Assembly (NCBI GenBank): GCA_030671905.1
Contig: DAOVHK010000062.1
Location: forward strand, 1-8,084
DNA: 8,084 nucleotides
Direction: 5' to 3'
Origin: Clostridia bacterium
Lineage (GTDB): Bacteria; UBA6262; WVXT01
Below the pieces are notes generated by a model. That model was not told the origin of the DNA and did not search any database. It saw nothing but the letters and a program-made list of their open reading frames with translations. A program made the position numbers and the translations under genes. Position 1 is the first letter of the stretch, and each line of letters begins with the position of its first letter. Below are positions 1 through 6,049 of the stretch, one piece after another.

Positions 1-103
1 TAAAATGGGTGCCAAAACTGGTAGGTAGCTCGTAAACCAGGACAAAGAAAAACAGCATTCTAAAGAGCATTCAGCCAACAACAATCTTTTAGGGGGCGAT
101 ATA
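1..103. other. leader upstream of nadK, no gene identified
   Basis: The three forward frames reach stop codons at 1-3, 26-28 and 33-35, so at most about ten residues of an upstream gene could lie here, too few to identify. I see no clear promoter hexamers. The only recognisable signal is the Shine-Dalgarno sequence of nadK near the end. Confidence 0.4.
91..96 (+). promoter_or_regulatory. Shine-Dalgarno of nadK
   Basis: AGGGGG lies seven bases before the ATG at 104. This supports that start, which also gives the expected NadK N-terminus (a beta strand, MKTIAILAD). Confidence 0.7.
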
Positions 104-910
104 ATGAAGACTATCGCAATACTTGCAGACCTGAAAAGAAAAAAGCCCAAAGCTACTGTCCAGAAGTTGACTTCTCGTTTACAAAAAAAGAAGATAAAAG
201 TTTTAGTGAACGAAATTTCAAAACAGACCGATTTGGTTATCGCATTGGGTGGCGATGGAATTATACTAAAAACAGCCCGTCAGGTAAGCGGGTTTAATCT
301 GCCTGTGTTAGGGGTTAACCTCGGTGGACTTGGATTCCTGGCAGGAGTGAGCCTCTCGGATTTGTACCCAACATTGGACCTAATTTTAAAAAAGAGATTT
401 AGAACTGTAGAAAGGATGTTATTATGTGCCCAAGTGGTGCGTAAAGGTAAGACCGCAGGGAAATTCTTAGCTTTAAATGATGTAGTAGTAAAAAATGGGA
501 TTACAGCGAGAGTAATAAAATTGAGACTGGAAGTAAATAACCAGTATGTTGCCACATATGTGGGAGACGGGTTAATTATTTCCACTCCTACAGGTTCCAC
601 AGCCTATTCCTTAGCTGCCAGTGGTCCCATAGTTCACCCGGATTTATCGCTTATCATCTTGTCACCTATTTGTCCCCATACTTTGGCTTTACGCCCATTG
701 ATTATTTCGTCTAAGGATACGATTAAGATTAGGGTTGAGACTGACCATGATGAGGTTATTCTTACTATGGATGGGCAGGAAAACATTCCCTTGAAGTTGG
801 GAGATTTGGTTCAAGTAAGAAAAGCAAAGGAAAGATTAAAACTAATCGTCCCTGAAAAGAAAAGTTATTATCAGGTGTTGAGGACGAAGATGAAGTGGGG
901 AGAGAGGTAG
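104..910 (+). CDS. nadK: NAD kinase
   Basis: Cytoplasmic enzyme that phosphorylates NAD+ at the 2'-hydroxyl of the adenosine ribose to give NADP+, the only de novo route to NADP. Family motifs are all present in order: the GGDG phosphate-donor motif at residues 49-52, the Asn-Asp pair at 125-126 (normally NE or ND, contacting the nicotinamide nucleotide), and the glycine-rich block from GDG (154-156) through TPTGSTAYSLAASGP starting at residue 161, followed by PHTLALRPL. The C-terminus (QVLRTKMKWGER) is typical. At 268 residues it is slightly short because the segment before GGDG is compact, but no key motif is lost. Separated by 150 bp from recN, a common bacterial neighbour. A diverged repeat arm begins at its stop codon. 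Confidence 0.96.
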   Translation: MKTIAILADLKRKKPKATVQKLTSRLQKKKIKVLVNEISKQTDLVIALGGDGIILKTARQVSGFNLPVLGVNLGGLGFLAGVSLSDLYPTLDLILKKRFRTVERMLLCAQVVRKGKTAGKFLALNDVVVKNGITARVIKLRLEVNNQYVATYVGDGLIISTPTGSTAYSLAASGPIVHPDLSLIILSPICPHTLALRPLIISSKDTIKIRVETDHDEVILTMDGQENIPLKLGDLVQVRKAKERLKLIVPEKKSYYQVLRTKMKWGER

Positions 911-956
911 TCGGCCTTGGTTTCTCGCTAAAATTTCCAAGGCTTCTCACAAATTG
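910..956. repeat. single arm of the intergenic repeat also found at 3076-3122
   Basis: This stretch aligns with 3076-3122 with few gaps, roughly four bases in five identical by eye. Shared blocks include GTCG, GCTAAAA, TTCCAAG and TTCACAAA/CTCACAAA. Here the arm contains its own inverted repeat GCCTTGG (914-920) / CCAAGGC (937-943). It begins at the last base of the nadK stop codon. The nearest T-run (959-964) is about 15 bases past the hairpin, too far for a standard intrinsic terminator. Confidence 0.55.
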
Positions 957-964
957 AATTTTTT

Positions 965-1029
965 GCACAGATTGAATCTGTGCCTACAATGGTTTTGCAT
1001 AATATTTGTAGGCACGGTTTCAACCGTGC
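965..1029. repeat. REP-like palindrome pair, head to head, GTAG heads
   Basis: Two copies of one roughly 25-base unit in opposite orientation. The right unit (1006-1029, + strand) is TTGTAG followed by a hairpin with arms GCACGGTT/AACCGTGC and loop TC. The left unit (965-989, read on the - strand) is TTGTAG followed by arms GCACAGATT/AATCTGTGC around one base. Stem bases differ between units but remain paired. Heads face each other across 16 bases, so GTGCCTACAA (980-989) and TTGTAGGCAC (1006-1015) can form a 10-bp stem instead of the two hairpins. A GTAG head next to a short hairpin is the design of classical REP sequences mobilised by RAYT (TnpA-REP) transposases. No RAYT gene is present in the window. 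Confidence 0.7.
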
Positions 1030-1062
1030 AGAAACTCTGCCTTCATATGGATTGAGGATATG

Positions 1063-2730
1063 ATGTTACGGGAATTATCCATAAAAAATTTTGCTTTGAT
1101 TGAAGAATTGCATATATCTCTTGATAAGGGTCTGAATATTTTAACCGGCGAGACAGGGGCTGGAAAATCGATAATTATCGGAGCAATCGGGCTAGTTCTA
1201 GGAGAGAGAGCCTCTTCTGAAGTTATCAGGAAAGGGAGCGACCTCTGTGAGGTCAGGGGACTATTTGAGGTTAAGGAGAATATCAGGTTGAAAGAGATGC
1301 TCGCTGAGAAAGGTCTCTTAAGTTGCAAGGAAGAAGAGTTTATTCTGAAGAGAGAATTGAGTCGACAGGGAAGGGGGCGCTGTTTCCTGAACGGCCAGAT
1401 TATTACTTTGGGAATGATGGAAGAAATTGGCAACTATTTAGTGGATGTGCACGGACAACATGAACATCAGGCCCTGCTCAAGCCTGGTGTTGCCAGGGAC
1501 CTCCTGGATGAATTCGGAGTGTTGATGAAGCTCAGGAAGAAAACTGAACAGACCTACCGTAAGTTTCGGGAGAAGTCACGTGAACTGGAAGAATTGCGTG
1601 CCTCAGAGAAGGAACGGGAACAGCAAATCGACCTTTATCAATTTCAAATAAAAGAGATTGACCAGGCTAATCTTTCTGTTGAGGAAGAAGAAGTCTTGGA
1701 AAGAGAACATAAAGTTTTGAGTAATGCAGAAAAGTTGAACCAGTTGAGCCAGGAGCTTTATCACCATCTTTACGAAGGAGCAGGTTCGATTACGGAGAAG
1801 ATGACCTTGGTGGAGAGAGATCTGGAAAAGATTGTTGCTATCGACCAGACGCTAAAGGATGAGTTAAAGGAATTGGGTGAGGTAAAGTATCGAATAGATG
1901 AGATGGCTATAGCGATAAGAGATTATAGGAGAAAAATAGAATTTAATCCCCAAAGGTTGGAAGAAATACTGGAAAGGAAAGAGTTAATTAGTAAACTTAA
2001 ACGAAAATATGGAAATACAATAAAAGATACTCTGAATTATAGAAAAGAAACACAGGTTAAATTAGACAAACTGCTTAATAGTGCCAGGAGTATGGAAGAG
2101 ACTATAGGTGAGGTAGAGAGACTCCAAGAAGAACTTGCGCGGCAGGCGGGCAAGCTTTCTGGCGAGAGAAAGATAGCAGGAGCTAAGTTAAAGAAGAAGG
2201 TGGAACAGGAACTGAAGGAATTGGGGATGGGAAAAGCAAGATTCGATGTGGAGATTAACCAAGGCGAAATTAAGTCTACCGGAATGGATGAAATCAGGTT
2301 TCTGGTTGCTCCCAATGTGGGAGAGGATTTAAAGCCTATAAATCAGATTGCTTCTGGCGGAGAGATATCGCGTATAATGTTAGCACTGAAGACTATTCTG
2401 GCACGGGCAGACCAGATACCGACTTTGATCTTTGACGAGATTGACGCAGCCATCGGTGGAAAAATTGCCCAGGTTGTAGGTAGAAAAATGAAAACTCTCT
2501 CTCCCAATCATCAGGTTATCTGCATTACGCACCTTCCACAAATTGCTGTTTTCGCATCGAATCACTATTTTGTGGATAAAAAGATTAGTGGTGGGCGTAC
2601 AAAAACAATGACTGCTCTTTTGGATAAGAAAGGAAAGGAAAGCGAGATTGCGCGCATGTTGAGTGGGGAACGGCTGACAGAGATAACTTTAAAACACGCC
2701 AGAGAAATGATAAGAGAAGGCCAGTCTTAA
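1063..2730 (+). CDS. recN: DNA repair protein RecN
   Basis: SMC-like ATPase that acts early at DNA double-strand breaks in RecA-dependent recombinational repair. It has split ATPase halves around a central coiled coil. Walker A GETGAGKS is at residues 29-36, followed by a Glu/Lys/Arg-rich helical region at about 150-380 with coiled-coil character. The ABC signature SGGE is at 431-434, Walker B with its catalytic Glu (TLIFDEID) at 454-461, and the switch histidine in CITHLPQIA at 490. Its 555 residues match the usual 550-570. Two ATGs are adjacent (1060 and 1063). I prefer 1063 because it lies five bases after the GAGG at 1054-1057, against two for 1060, and gives the family-typical start MLRELSIKNFA. 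In many bacteria recN is controlled by LexA, but I saw no obvious operator upstream. The ferredoxin gene follows after 15 bp. Confidence 0.97.
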   Translation: MLRELSIKNFALIEELHISLDKGLNILTGETGAGKSIIIGAIGLVLGERASSEVIRKGSDLCEVRGLFEVKENIRLKEMLAEKGLLSCKEEEFILKRELSRQGRGRCFLNGQIITLGMMEEIGNYLVDVHGQHEHQALLKPGVARDLLDEFGVLMKLRKKTEQTYRKFREKSRELEELRASEKEREQQIDLYQFQIKEIDQANLSVEEEEVLEREHKVLSNAEKLNQLSQELYHHLYEGAGSITEKMTLVERDLEKIVAIDQTLKDELKELGEVKYRIDEMAIAIRDYRRKIEFNPQRLEEILERKELISKLKRKYGNTIKDTLNYRKETQVKLDKLLNSARSMEETIGEVERLQEELARQAGKLSGERKIAGAKLKKKVEQELKELGMGKARFDVEINQGEIKSTGMDEIRFLVAPNVGEDLKPINQIASGGEISRIMLALKTILARADQIPTLIFDEIDAAIGGKIAQVVGRKMKTLSPNHQVICITHLPQIAVFASNHYFVDKKISGGRTKTMTALLDKKGKESEIARMLSGERLTEITLKHAREMIREGQS

Positions 2731-2745
2731 AAATTTGGTAAACAG

Positions 2746-2961
2746 ATGGGAAAAATTATAATAAACATTGAACAATGTAAAGGTTGTAAGTTATGTGTGA
2801 TATTCTGCCCAAAGCAGCTTATAAAGTTATCAGAAAAATTAAACCCGGCTGGTTACCATCCAGCCGAGTTTATTGATAATGGGCAGTGTAACAGTTGTGG
2901 TTTGTGCTACCAGATGTGTCCGGATGTGGCAATTGAGGTATGGAAGGGGGAGAAAAGATAG
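2746..2961 (+). CDS. korD: 2x[4Fe-4S] ferredoxin, delta subunit of 2-oxoacid:ferredoxin oxidoreductase
   Basis: Small bacterial-type ferredoxin of 71 residues. Two full cluster motifs are visible: Cys11, Cys14, Cys17, Cys21-Pro and Cys48, Cys51, Cys54, Cys58-Pro, each CxxCxxCxxxCP and expected to bind a [4Fe-4S] cluster. Position just before genes for the alpha, beta and gamma subunits identifies it as the delta subunit, which relays electrons from the beta subunit to free ferredoxin. The symbol korD is used by family resemblance; porD or vorD would be equally defensible. It starts 15 bp after recN with only a weak ribosome site (GGTAA), so it may be read through from recN. The last residues (about Glu-Lys-Arg) and the TAG stop lie inside the 15-bp left end of the fold-back element at 2951-3130, so the original C-terminus may have been altered. 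Confidence 0.9.
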   Translation: MGKIIINIEQCKGCKLCVIFCPKQLIKLSEKLNPAGYHPAEFIDNGQCNSCGLCYQMCPDVAIEVWKGEKR

Positions 2962-3130
2962 TTTGTTCTTCGCACAGGAATTTTTTTACGCCAAAAAACT
3001 TCAGACTCTGCAAAGCGCAAAAATAAACTCACCCGCTCTGCGGATTCGAACAAATTTTTGCTTGGAAGAGAATATGTCGTCCTCGTTTTTTGGCTAAAAT
3101 TCCAAGAGCTCTTCACAAACTATCTTTTCT
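2951..3130. repeat. fold-back (MITE-like) element of about 180 bp
   Basis: Outer ends form a perfect 15-bp inverted repeat: AGAAAAGATAGTTTG (2951-2965) and its complement CAAACTATCTTTTCT (3116-3130). Inside, imperfect arms share GGAATTTT and GCCAAAAAAC (2977-2999 against the complement of about 3084-3103). Further in, GCAAAAAT (3017-3024) pairs with ATTTTTGC (3054-3061), and the apex is CCGC-TCT-GCGG (3033-3043). All these dyads centre at about 3038-3041, so the whole element can fold as one long imperfect hairpin. No flanking target duplication was recognised and no transposase is encoded. Its right arm matches the single arm at 910-956, indicating a repeat family. Confidence 0.65.
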
Positions 3131-3148
3131 GTGTTAGTTGGAAAATAG

Positions 3149-3154
3149 TATACT
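3149..3154 (+). promoter_or_regulatory. possible -10 box for the alpha-beta-gamma operon
   Basis: TATACT matches the sigma-70 -10 consensus at five of six positions and lies 35 bp before the vorB start, just outside the fold-back element. No convincing -35 box is found at the right distance (TTTCTG at 3126-3131 is poor), so this is weak evidence for a separate promoter. Confidence 0.25.
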
Positions 3155-3173
3155 CCTCATAAATTAACTTTTT

Positions 3174-3180
3174 AAGGGTG
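3174..3180 (+). promoter_or_regulatory. Shine-Dalgarno of vorB
   Basis: AAGGGTG lies eight bases before the ATG at 3189. It supports that start. Confidence 0.55.
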
Positions 3181-3188
3181 ATTAAAAG

Positions 3189-4247
3189 ATGGAAAATAGA
3201 ATTTTGATGCAGGGGAATCACGCTGTGGGTGAGGGAGGGTTACAGGGAGGCTGCCAAGCCTATTTTGGCTATCCTATAACTCCCCAAAACGAGCTGACCC
3301 AATATATGGCTAAGAGAATGGTAGAGGAAAGAAAAGTATTTATCCAGGCGGAAAGCGAGCTAGCGGCAATTAATATGGTCTTTGGCGCTTCTCTGGTAGG
3401 TGCACGGGCAATGACTACCTCTTCTTCCCCTGGAATAAGCTTGAAACAGGAAGGCATCTCCTATATGGTAGGTTGTGAACTCCCGGGTGTGATTGTAAAT
3501 ATTCAGAGGGGAGGACCTGGGTTGGGGAATATTGCAGGTGCCCAGGGTGACTACTTTCAGGCGACAAGAGGAGGGGGACACGGAGATTACTACTTGATTG
3601 TGCTTGCTCCTGACTCAGTTCAGGAAATGTACGATTTAACTCGGGAAGCTTTCGATTTGGCTGATAAGTACAGAAATCCTGTAATTGTCCTTGCCGATGG
3701 TATTTTAGGTCAGATGCTCGAACCAGTAAAGATTGTGAAGAAGAATCCGATGTCAAATTTCAGTGCTAAAAAAGATTGGATTCTGGACGGCTGTAAAGGG
3801 AGAAAGCCGCGAATGGTTCGTTCACTACTGATGGGCGAAGGAGTTTTGGAAGAGCACAACTTGAAACTGGGTAAGAAATATGAAAGGATGAGGAAATCAG
3901 AAGTAAGAGTGGAGACAGATAATCTTGAAGATGCTGAAGTGGCGTTGGTGGGCTATGGCATTTCTGCCCGGATATGTAAGGAGGCAATGGAGATTGCCAG
4001 GCAAAAAGGAATAAAAGTGGGACTGGTTAGGCCAATTACACTCTGGCCTTTTCCAGAAAAAGTTATCGCTGAAAATGTAGACAGATTAAAAGCATTTCTG
4101 GTTATAGAAATGAGTCTGGGACAGATGGTTGAGGATGTGCGCTTGGCGACTAATGGGAAATGTCCGGTATATTTTTATGGAAGGACTGGGGGTGGCATTC
4201 CGGAAGTGGATGTAATTGTGGAAAGGATTGAAAAAATACTAAAATGA
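3189..4247 (+). CDS. vorB: 2-oxoacid:ferredoxin oxidoreductase alpha subunit (VorB type)
   Basis: Alpha subunit of a four-subunit enzyme that oxidatively decarboxylates a 2-oxoacid with CoA, giving acyl-CoA, CO2 and reduced ferredoxin, and which can run in reverse. The N-terminal pyrimidine-binding domain (about residues 1-230) carries YPITPQNE at 28-35, QAESELAA at 53-60 and TSSSPG at 77-82, and the glycine-rich RGGPGLGN segment follows. The C-terminal domain II (about 245-350) starts around VALVGYGISAR and contains VRPITLWPFP. At 352 residues with these motifs it most resembles proteins annotated as 3-methyl-2-oxobutanoate (2-oxoisovalerate) dehydrogenase VorB; 2-oxoglutarate (KorA) is the main alternative, and sequence reading alone cannot settle the substrate. 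Its stop overlaps the beta-subunit start by four bases (ATGA). Confidence 0.92.
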   Translation: MENRILMQGNHAVGEGGLQGGCQAYFGYPITPQNELTQYMAKRMVEERKVFIQAESELAAINMVFGASLVGARAMTTSSSPGISLKQEGISYMVGCELPGVIVNIQRGGPGLGNIAGAQGDYFQATRGGGHGDYYLIVLAPDSVQEMYDLTREAFDLADKYRNPVIVLADGILGQMLEPVKIVKKNPMSNFSAKKDWILDGCKGRKPRMVRSLLMGEGVLEEHNLKLGKKYERMRKSEVRVETDNLEDAEVALVGYGISARICKEAMEIARQKGIKVGLVRPITLWPFPEKVIAENVDRLKAFLVIEMSLGQMVEDVRLATNGKCPVYFYGRTGGGIPEVDVIVERIEKILK

Positions 4248-5002
4248 AAAAAATATTTTCACGACCAGAAAGTTTAACGGCAAAAAGAAATATTTATTGT
4301 TCGGGTTGTGGACATGGGATTGTCCACCGGCTAATTGCTGAAGTCATCGATGAGCTGGGAATAAGAGAGAAGACGATAGGTGTTGCCCCAGTGGGATGTG
4401 CTGTTTTTGCTTATGATTATTGGAATTTCGACGTTACCGAGGCAGCGCATGGAAGACCTCCTGCTGTAGCTACTGGAATCAAGAGAGTCCTTCCAGATAG
4501 AGTTGTTTTTACCTATCAGGGGGATGGTGACCTGGCTGCAATTGGCACAGCAGAAACGGTCCATGCTGCCAATCGGGGAGAAAATATTACCATCATATTC
4601 GTCAATAATGGTGTCTATGGTATGACCGGTGGTCAAATGGCTCCCACAACACTTATCGCTCAGAAGACCACCACCACTCCTCTGGGGAGAGACCCTAAAA
4701 TTGCTGGCTATCCCATTAAGATTTCAGAAGCACTGGGACAGTTGGAAGGTTCTGTTTATATTGAGAGAGTAACAGTGAATAGTCCCAAAAATACCATCAA
4801 AGCAAAAAGAGCAATTAAGAAGGCGTTTCAAAACCAGATACAGAATAAGGGGTTTTCACTAGTGGAAGTGCTATCCATGTGTCCCATTGCATGGGGAGTT
4901 AACCCCGTGGAAGCACTGAAGTGGATTGAACAGAAGATGATACCTGTTTTTCCGTTGGGAGTAATAAAAGATAAAGACTTGACAGCAAAGGGAAATTTAT
5001 GA
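4244..5002 (+). CDS. korB: 2-oxoacid:ferredoxin oxidoreductase beta subunit (TPP-binding)
   Basis: Catalytic subunit binding thiamine pyrophosphate and Mg2+. The TPP signature runs from GDGD at residues 93-96 to the Asn pair NN at 121-122, followed by GVYGMTGGQMAPTT. Cys19 and Cys22 (CSGCGHG), Cys52 (PVGC) and Cys213 (SMCP) match the four-cysteine arrangement that holds the TPP-proximal [4Fe-4S] cluster in pyruvate:ferredoxin oxidoreductases, so this subunit probably carries one cluster. Together with the two in the delta subunit this gives a three-cluster electron path. Length 252 residues is normal for a KorB/VorA-type subunit. It starts in a four-base overlap with vorB and has only a distant AAGGA (4223-4227), so translation likely depends on coupling. 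It ends in a four-base overlap with the gamma gene. The substrate is not determined; korB is used by family resemblance. Confidence 0.92.
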   Translation: MKKIFSRPESLTAKRNIYCSGCGHGIVHRLIAEVIDELGIREKTIGVAPVGCAVFAYDYWNFDVTEAAHGRPPAVATGIKRVLPDRVVFTYQGDGDLAAIGTAETVHAANRGENITIIFVNNGVYGMTGGQMAPTTLIAQKTTTTPLGRDPKIAGYPIKISEALGQLEGSVYIERVTVNSPKNTIKAKRAIKKAFQNQIQNKGFSLVEVLSMCPIAWGVNPVEALKWIEQKMIPVFPLGVIKDKDLTAKGNL

Positions 5003-5532
5003 GAGAAGAGATAATTATGGCTGGCTTCGGTGGACAGGGAATAATGTTTGCCGGGACTTTGCTCGCCCACGCGGCAATGGAGGAAGGACTCAATGTAACT
5101 TACTTTCCTTCCTATGGAGCGGAAATGCGCGGGGGGACGGCTAACTGCACGGTGATTATTTCTGATGAGAACATAGGTTCTCCTGTAGTCACTAATCCTT
5201 CTGCTCTTCTGGCAATGAATGAGAGTTCTTTAGAAAAGTTTTCCTCAAAAGTTAAAAAGGACGGATTAATAATAGTAAATTCATCTTTATTGAAGAAAGA
5301 AATAAAAATTAATGATGTGGAAATCTTAAAGATTCCAGCCACAGAACTGGCAGAGAAGTTAGGGGACAATAAAGTGGCGAATATGGTGATTTTAGGAGCA
5401 TACATAAACAGAAGCAAGGTGGTCTCCCTGGAGCGAACTATGGACTCTTTAAAAAAAGTGCTGGGCGAGGGAAGAAAAAACCTGCTTAAACTGAATAGAG
5501 AAGCGCTCAAGAAAGGAGAAGAAAACAGATGA
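4999..5532 (+). CDS. korC: 2-oxoacid:ferredoxin oxidoreductase gamma subunit
   Basis: Gamma subunit (POR/KOR catalytic-domain family), which helps bind CoA and completes the alpha-beta-gamma-delta complex. The nucleotide-binding-like loop GFGGQG is at residues 9-14, and the family motif PSYGAEMRGGTANC at 37-50. The middle holds an NPSALLAMN block and the C-terminal third has a helix with NKVANMVILGAY. Length 177 residues is usual. The ATG overlaps the beta-subunit stop (ATGA), and AAAGGGA at 4987-4993 gives a good ribosome site. The stop overlaps the next gene's start in the same way, tying the acetyltransferase to the complex. korC is used by family resemblance; vorC or porC are alternatives. 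Confidence 0.92.
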   Translation: MREEIIMAGFGGQGIMFAGTLLAHAAMEEGLNVTYFPSYGAEMRGGTANCTVIISDENIGSPVVTNPSALLAMNESSLEKFSSKVKKDGLIIVNSSLLKKEIKINDVEILKIPATELAEKLGDNKVANMVILGAYINRSKVVSLERTMDSLKKVLGEGRKNLLKLNREALKKGEENR

Positions 5533-5978
5533 TTCGAAAAGCTAAAATTTCCGACATCAAAGAGCTACAAAAGTTGATAAATTTTTATGCTGAGCGAGGA
5601 GAAATGTTACCCAGGTCATTAAACGAACTCTATGAAAACCTGAGGGATTTTTTAGTTTTTGAGGAGAAAGGGGAAATTTTAGGTTGTTGTGCTCTGCACG
5701 TGTCCTGGGAAGACCTTGGTGAAATCAAATCTCTGACAGTTAAGTCCGGATACACAGGAAAGGGAATTGGCAAAAAGCTCATTGAGGGATGTCTTAAGGA
5801 GACAAAGGAACTGGGGATAAAGAAAGTTTTTGCGCTCACCTATAAGCCAGAATATTTTAAGAAAGAAGGGTTTAGAAAAATAGAAAAAGACGAATTACCA
5901 CATAAGATATGGAGTGAGTGTATTAATTGTCCAAAATTCCCTGATTGCGATGAAGTAGCTATGTTAAAAGAGATGTAA
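5529..5978 (+). CDS. GNAT acetyltransferase, short ArgA-like (putative N-acetylglutamate synthase)
   Basis: Single-domain GNAT protein of 149 residues, expected to transfer an acetyl group from acetyl-CoA to an amino group. The acetyl-CoA pyrophosphate-binding loop is GYTGKGIG at 74-81, preceded by the beta4 strand GEIKSLTV. The segment CALHVSWEDLGEIKSL (54-69) and the N-terminal KLINFYAERGEMLPRSLNELYE pattern resemble single-domain N-acetylglutamate synthases of the Mycobacterium Rv2747 kind, which make N-acetylglutamate for arginine synthesis. The kinase-like domain of classical ArgA is absent. A C-terminal CxxCPxxPxC motif (Cys131, Cys134, Cys140) may be a metal site or simply a lineage trait. 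It is translationally coupled to the gamma subunit (ATGA overlap, AGGAG at 5514-5518). GNAT substrates are hard to read from sequence, so argA is not assigned. Confidence 0.8.
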   Translation: MIRKAKISDIKELQKLINFYAERGEMLPRSLNELYENLRDFLVFEEKGEILGCCALHVSWEDLGEIKSLTVKSGYTGKGIGKKLIEGCLKETKELGIKKVFALTYKPEYFKKEGFRKIEKDELPHKIWSECINCPKFPDCDEVAMLKEM

Positions 5979-5980
5979 TA

Positions 5981-6028
5981 GGAGTGTAAAGCGAAAGCTT
6001 TACTGGTCAAACTTTCGTTTGACACTCC
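5981..6028. repeat. REP-like palindrome pair, tail to tail, GGAGT heads
   Basis: Two 23-base units in opposite orientation separated by TG. The first (5981-6003) is head GGAGT, then stem GTAAAGC/GCTTTAC with loop GAAA. The second (6006-6028, read on the - strand) is head GGAGT, then stem GTCAAAC/GTTTGAC with loop GAAA. The stems differ at two base pairs and both changes are compensated. As one strand, GGAGT and ACTCC close a three-way junction with two 7-bp hairpins. It starts two bases after the acetyltransferase stop and ends 11 bases before the Shine-Dalgarno of the next gene. It is unrelated in sequence to the pair at 965-1029 and has the opposite arrangement. A 5'-UTR regulatory RNA is possible, but two inverted copies of one unit favour a REP-type repeat. 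Confidence 0.7.
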
Positions 6029-6038
6029 AGGAGTGGTG

Positions 6039-6044
6039 AGGAGG
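6039..6044 (+). promoter_or_regulatory. Shine-Dalgarno deciding the TTG start at 6050
   Basis: AGGAGG, a full consensus, lies five bases before TTG at 6050. No ATG or GTG is suitably placed, and reading from TTG gives a complete signal peptide. Confidence 0.75.
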
Positions 6045-6049
6045 AGATT

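Noticed and set aside
54..72. Direct repeat AGCATTC at 54-60 and 66-72
   Set aside because: Seven bases in AT-rich sequence with no further structure; expected by chance and not near a recognisable promoter.
914..964. Intrinsic terminator after nadK (stem GCCTTGG/CCAAGGC, T-run at 959-964)
   Set aside because: The loop is 16 bases and the T-run lies about 15 bases after the stem, so this does not fit a rho-independent terminator.
1020..1433. 137-residue - strand reading frame over the 5' part of recN
   Set aside because: It is the antisense shadow of recN's Walker A region, with no domain and no start signals.
3040..3060. GTTCGAATCC on the - strand (complement of GGATTCGAAC), resembling a tRNA T-arm
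   Set aside because: The bases flanking the loop do not pair as a T-stem on either strand, and no acceptor, D or anticodon arm is found around it; it lies within the fold-back element.
2907..3116. 69-residue - strand reading frame across the ferredoxin end and the intergenic element
   Set aside because: It overlaps the real ferredoxin gene and the palindromic element, has no ribosome site, and its resemblance to the - strand frame at 765-968 is explained by the shared DNA repeat.
5112..5510. 132-residue - strand reading frame within the gamma-subunit gene
   Set aside because: Antisense shadow of a well-supported gene; low-complexity Ser/Phe-rich translation.
5981..6028. Riboswitch or known structured 5' leader
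   Set aside because: The three-way junction is made of two inverted copies of one unit with short fixed loops and no conserved ligand-pocket sequence that I recognise; a REP-type repeat explains it better.
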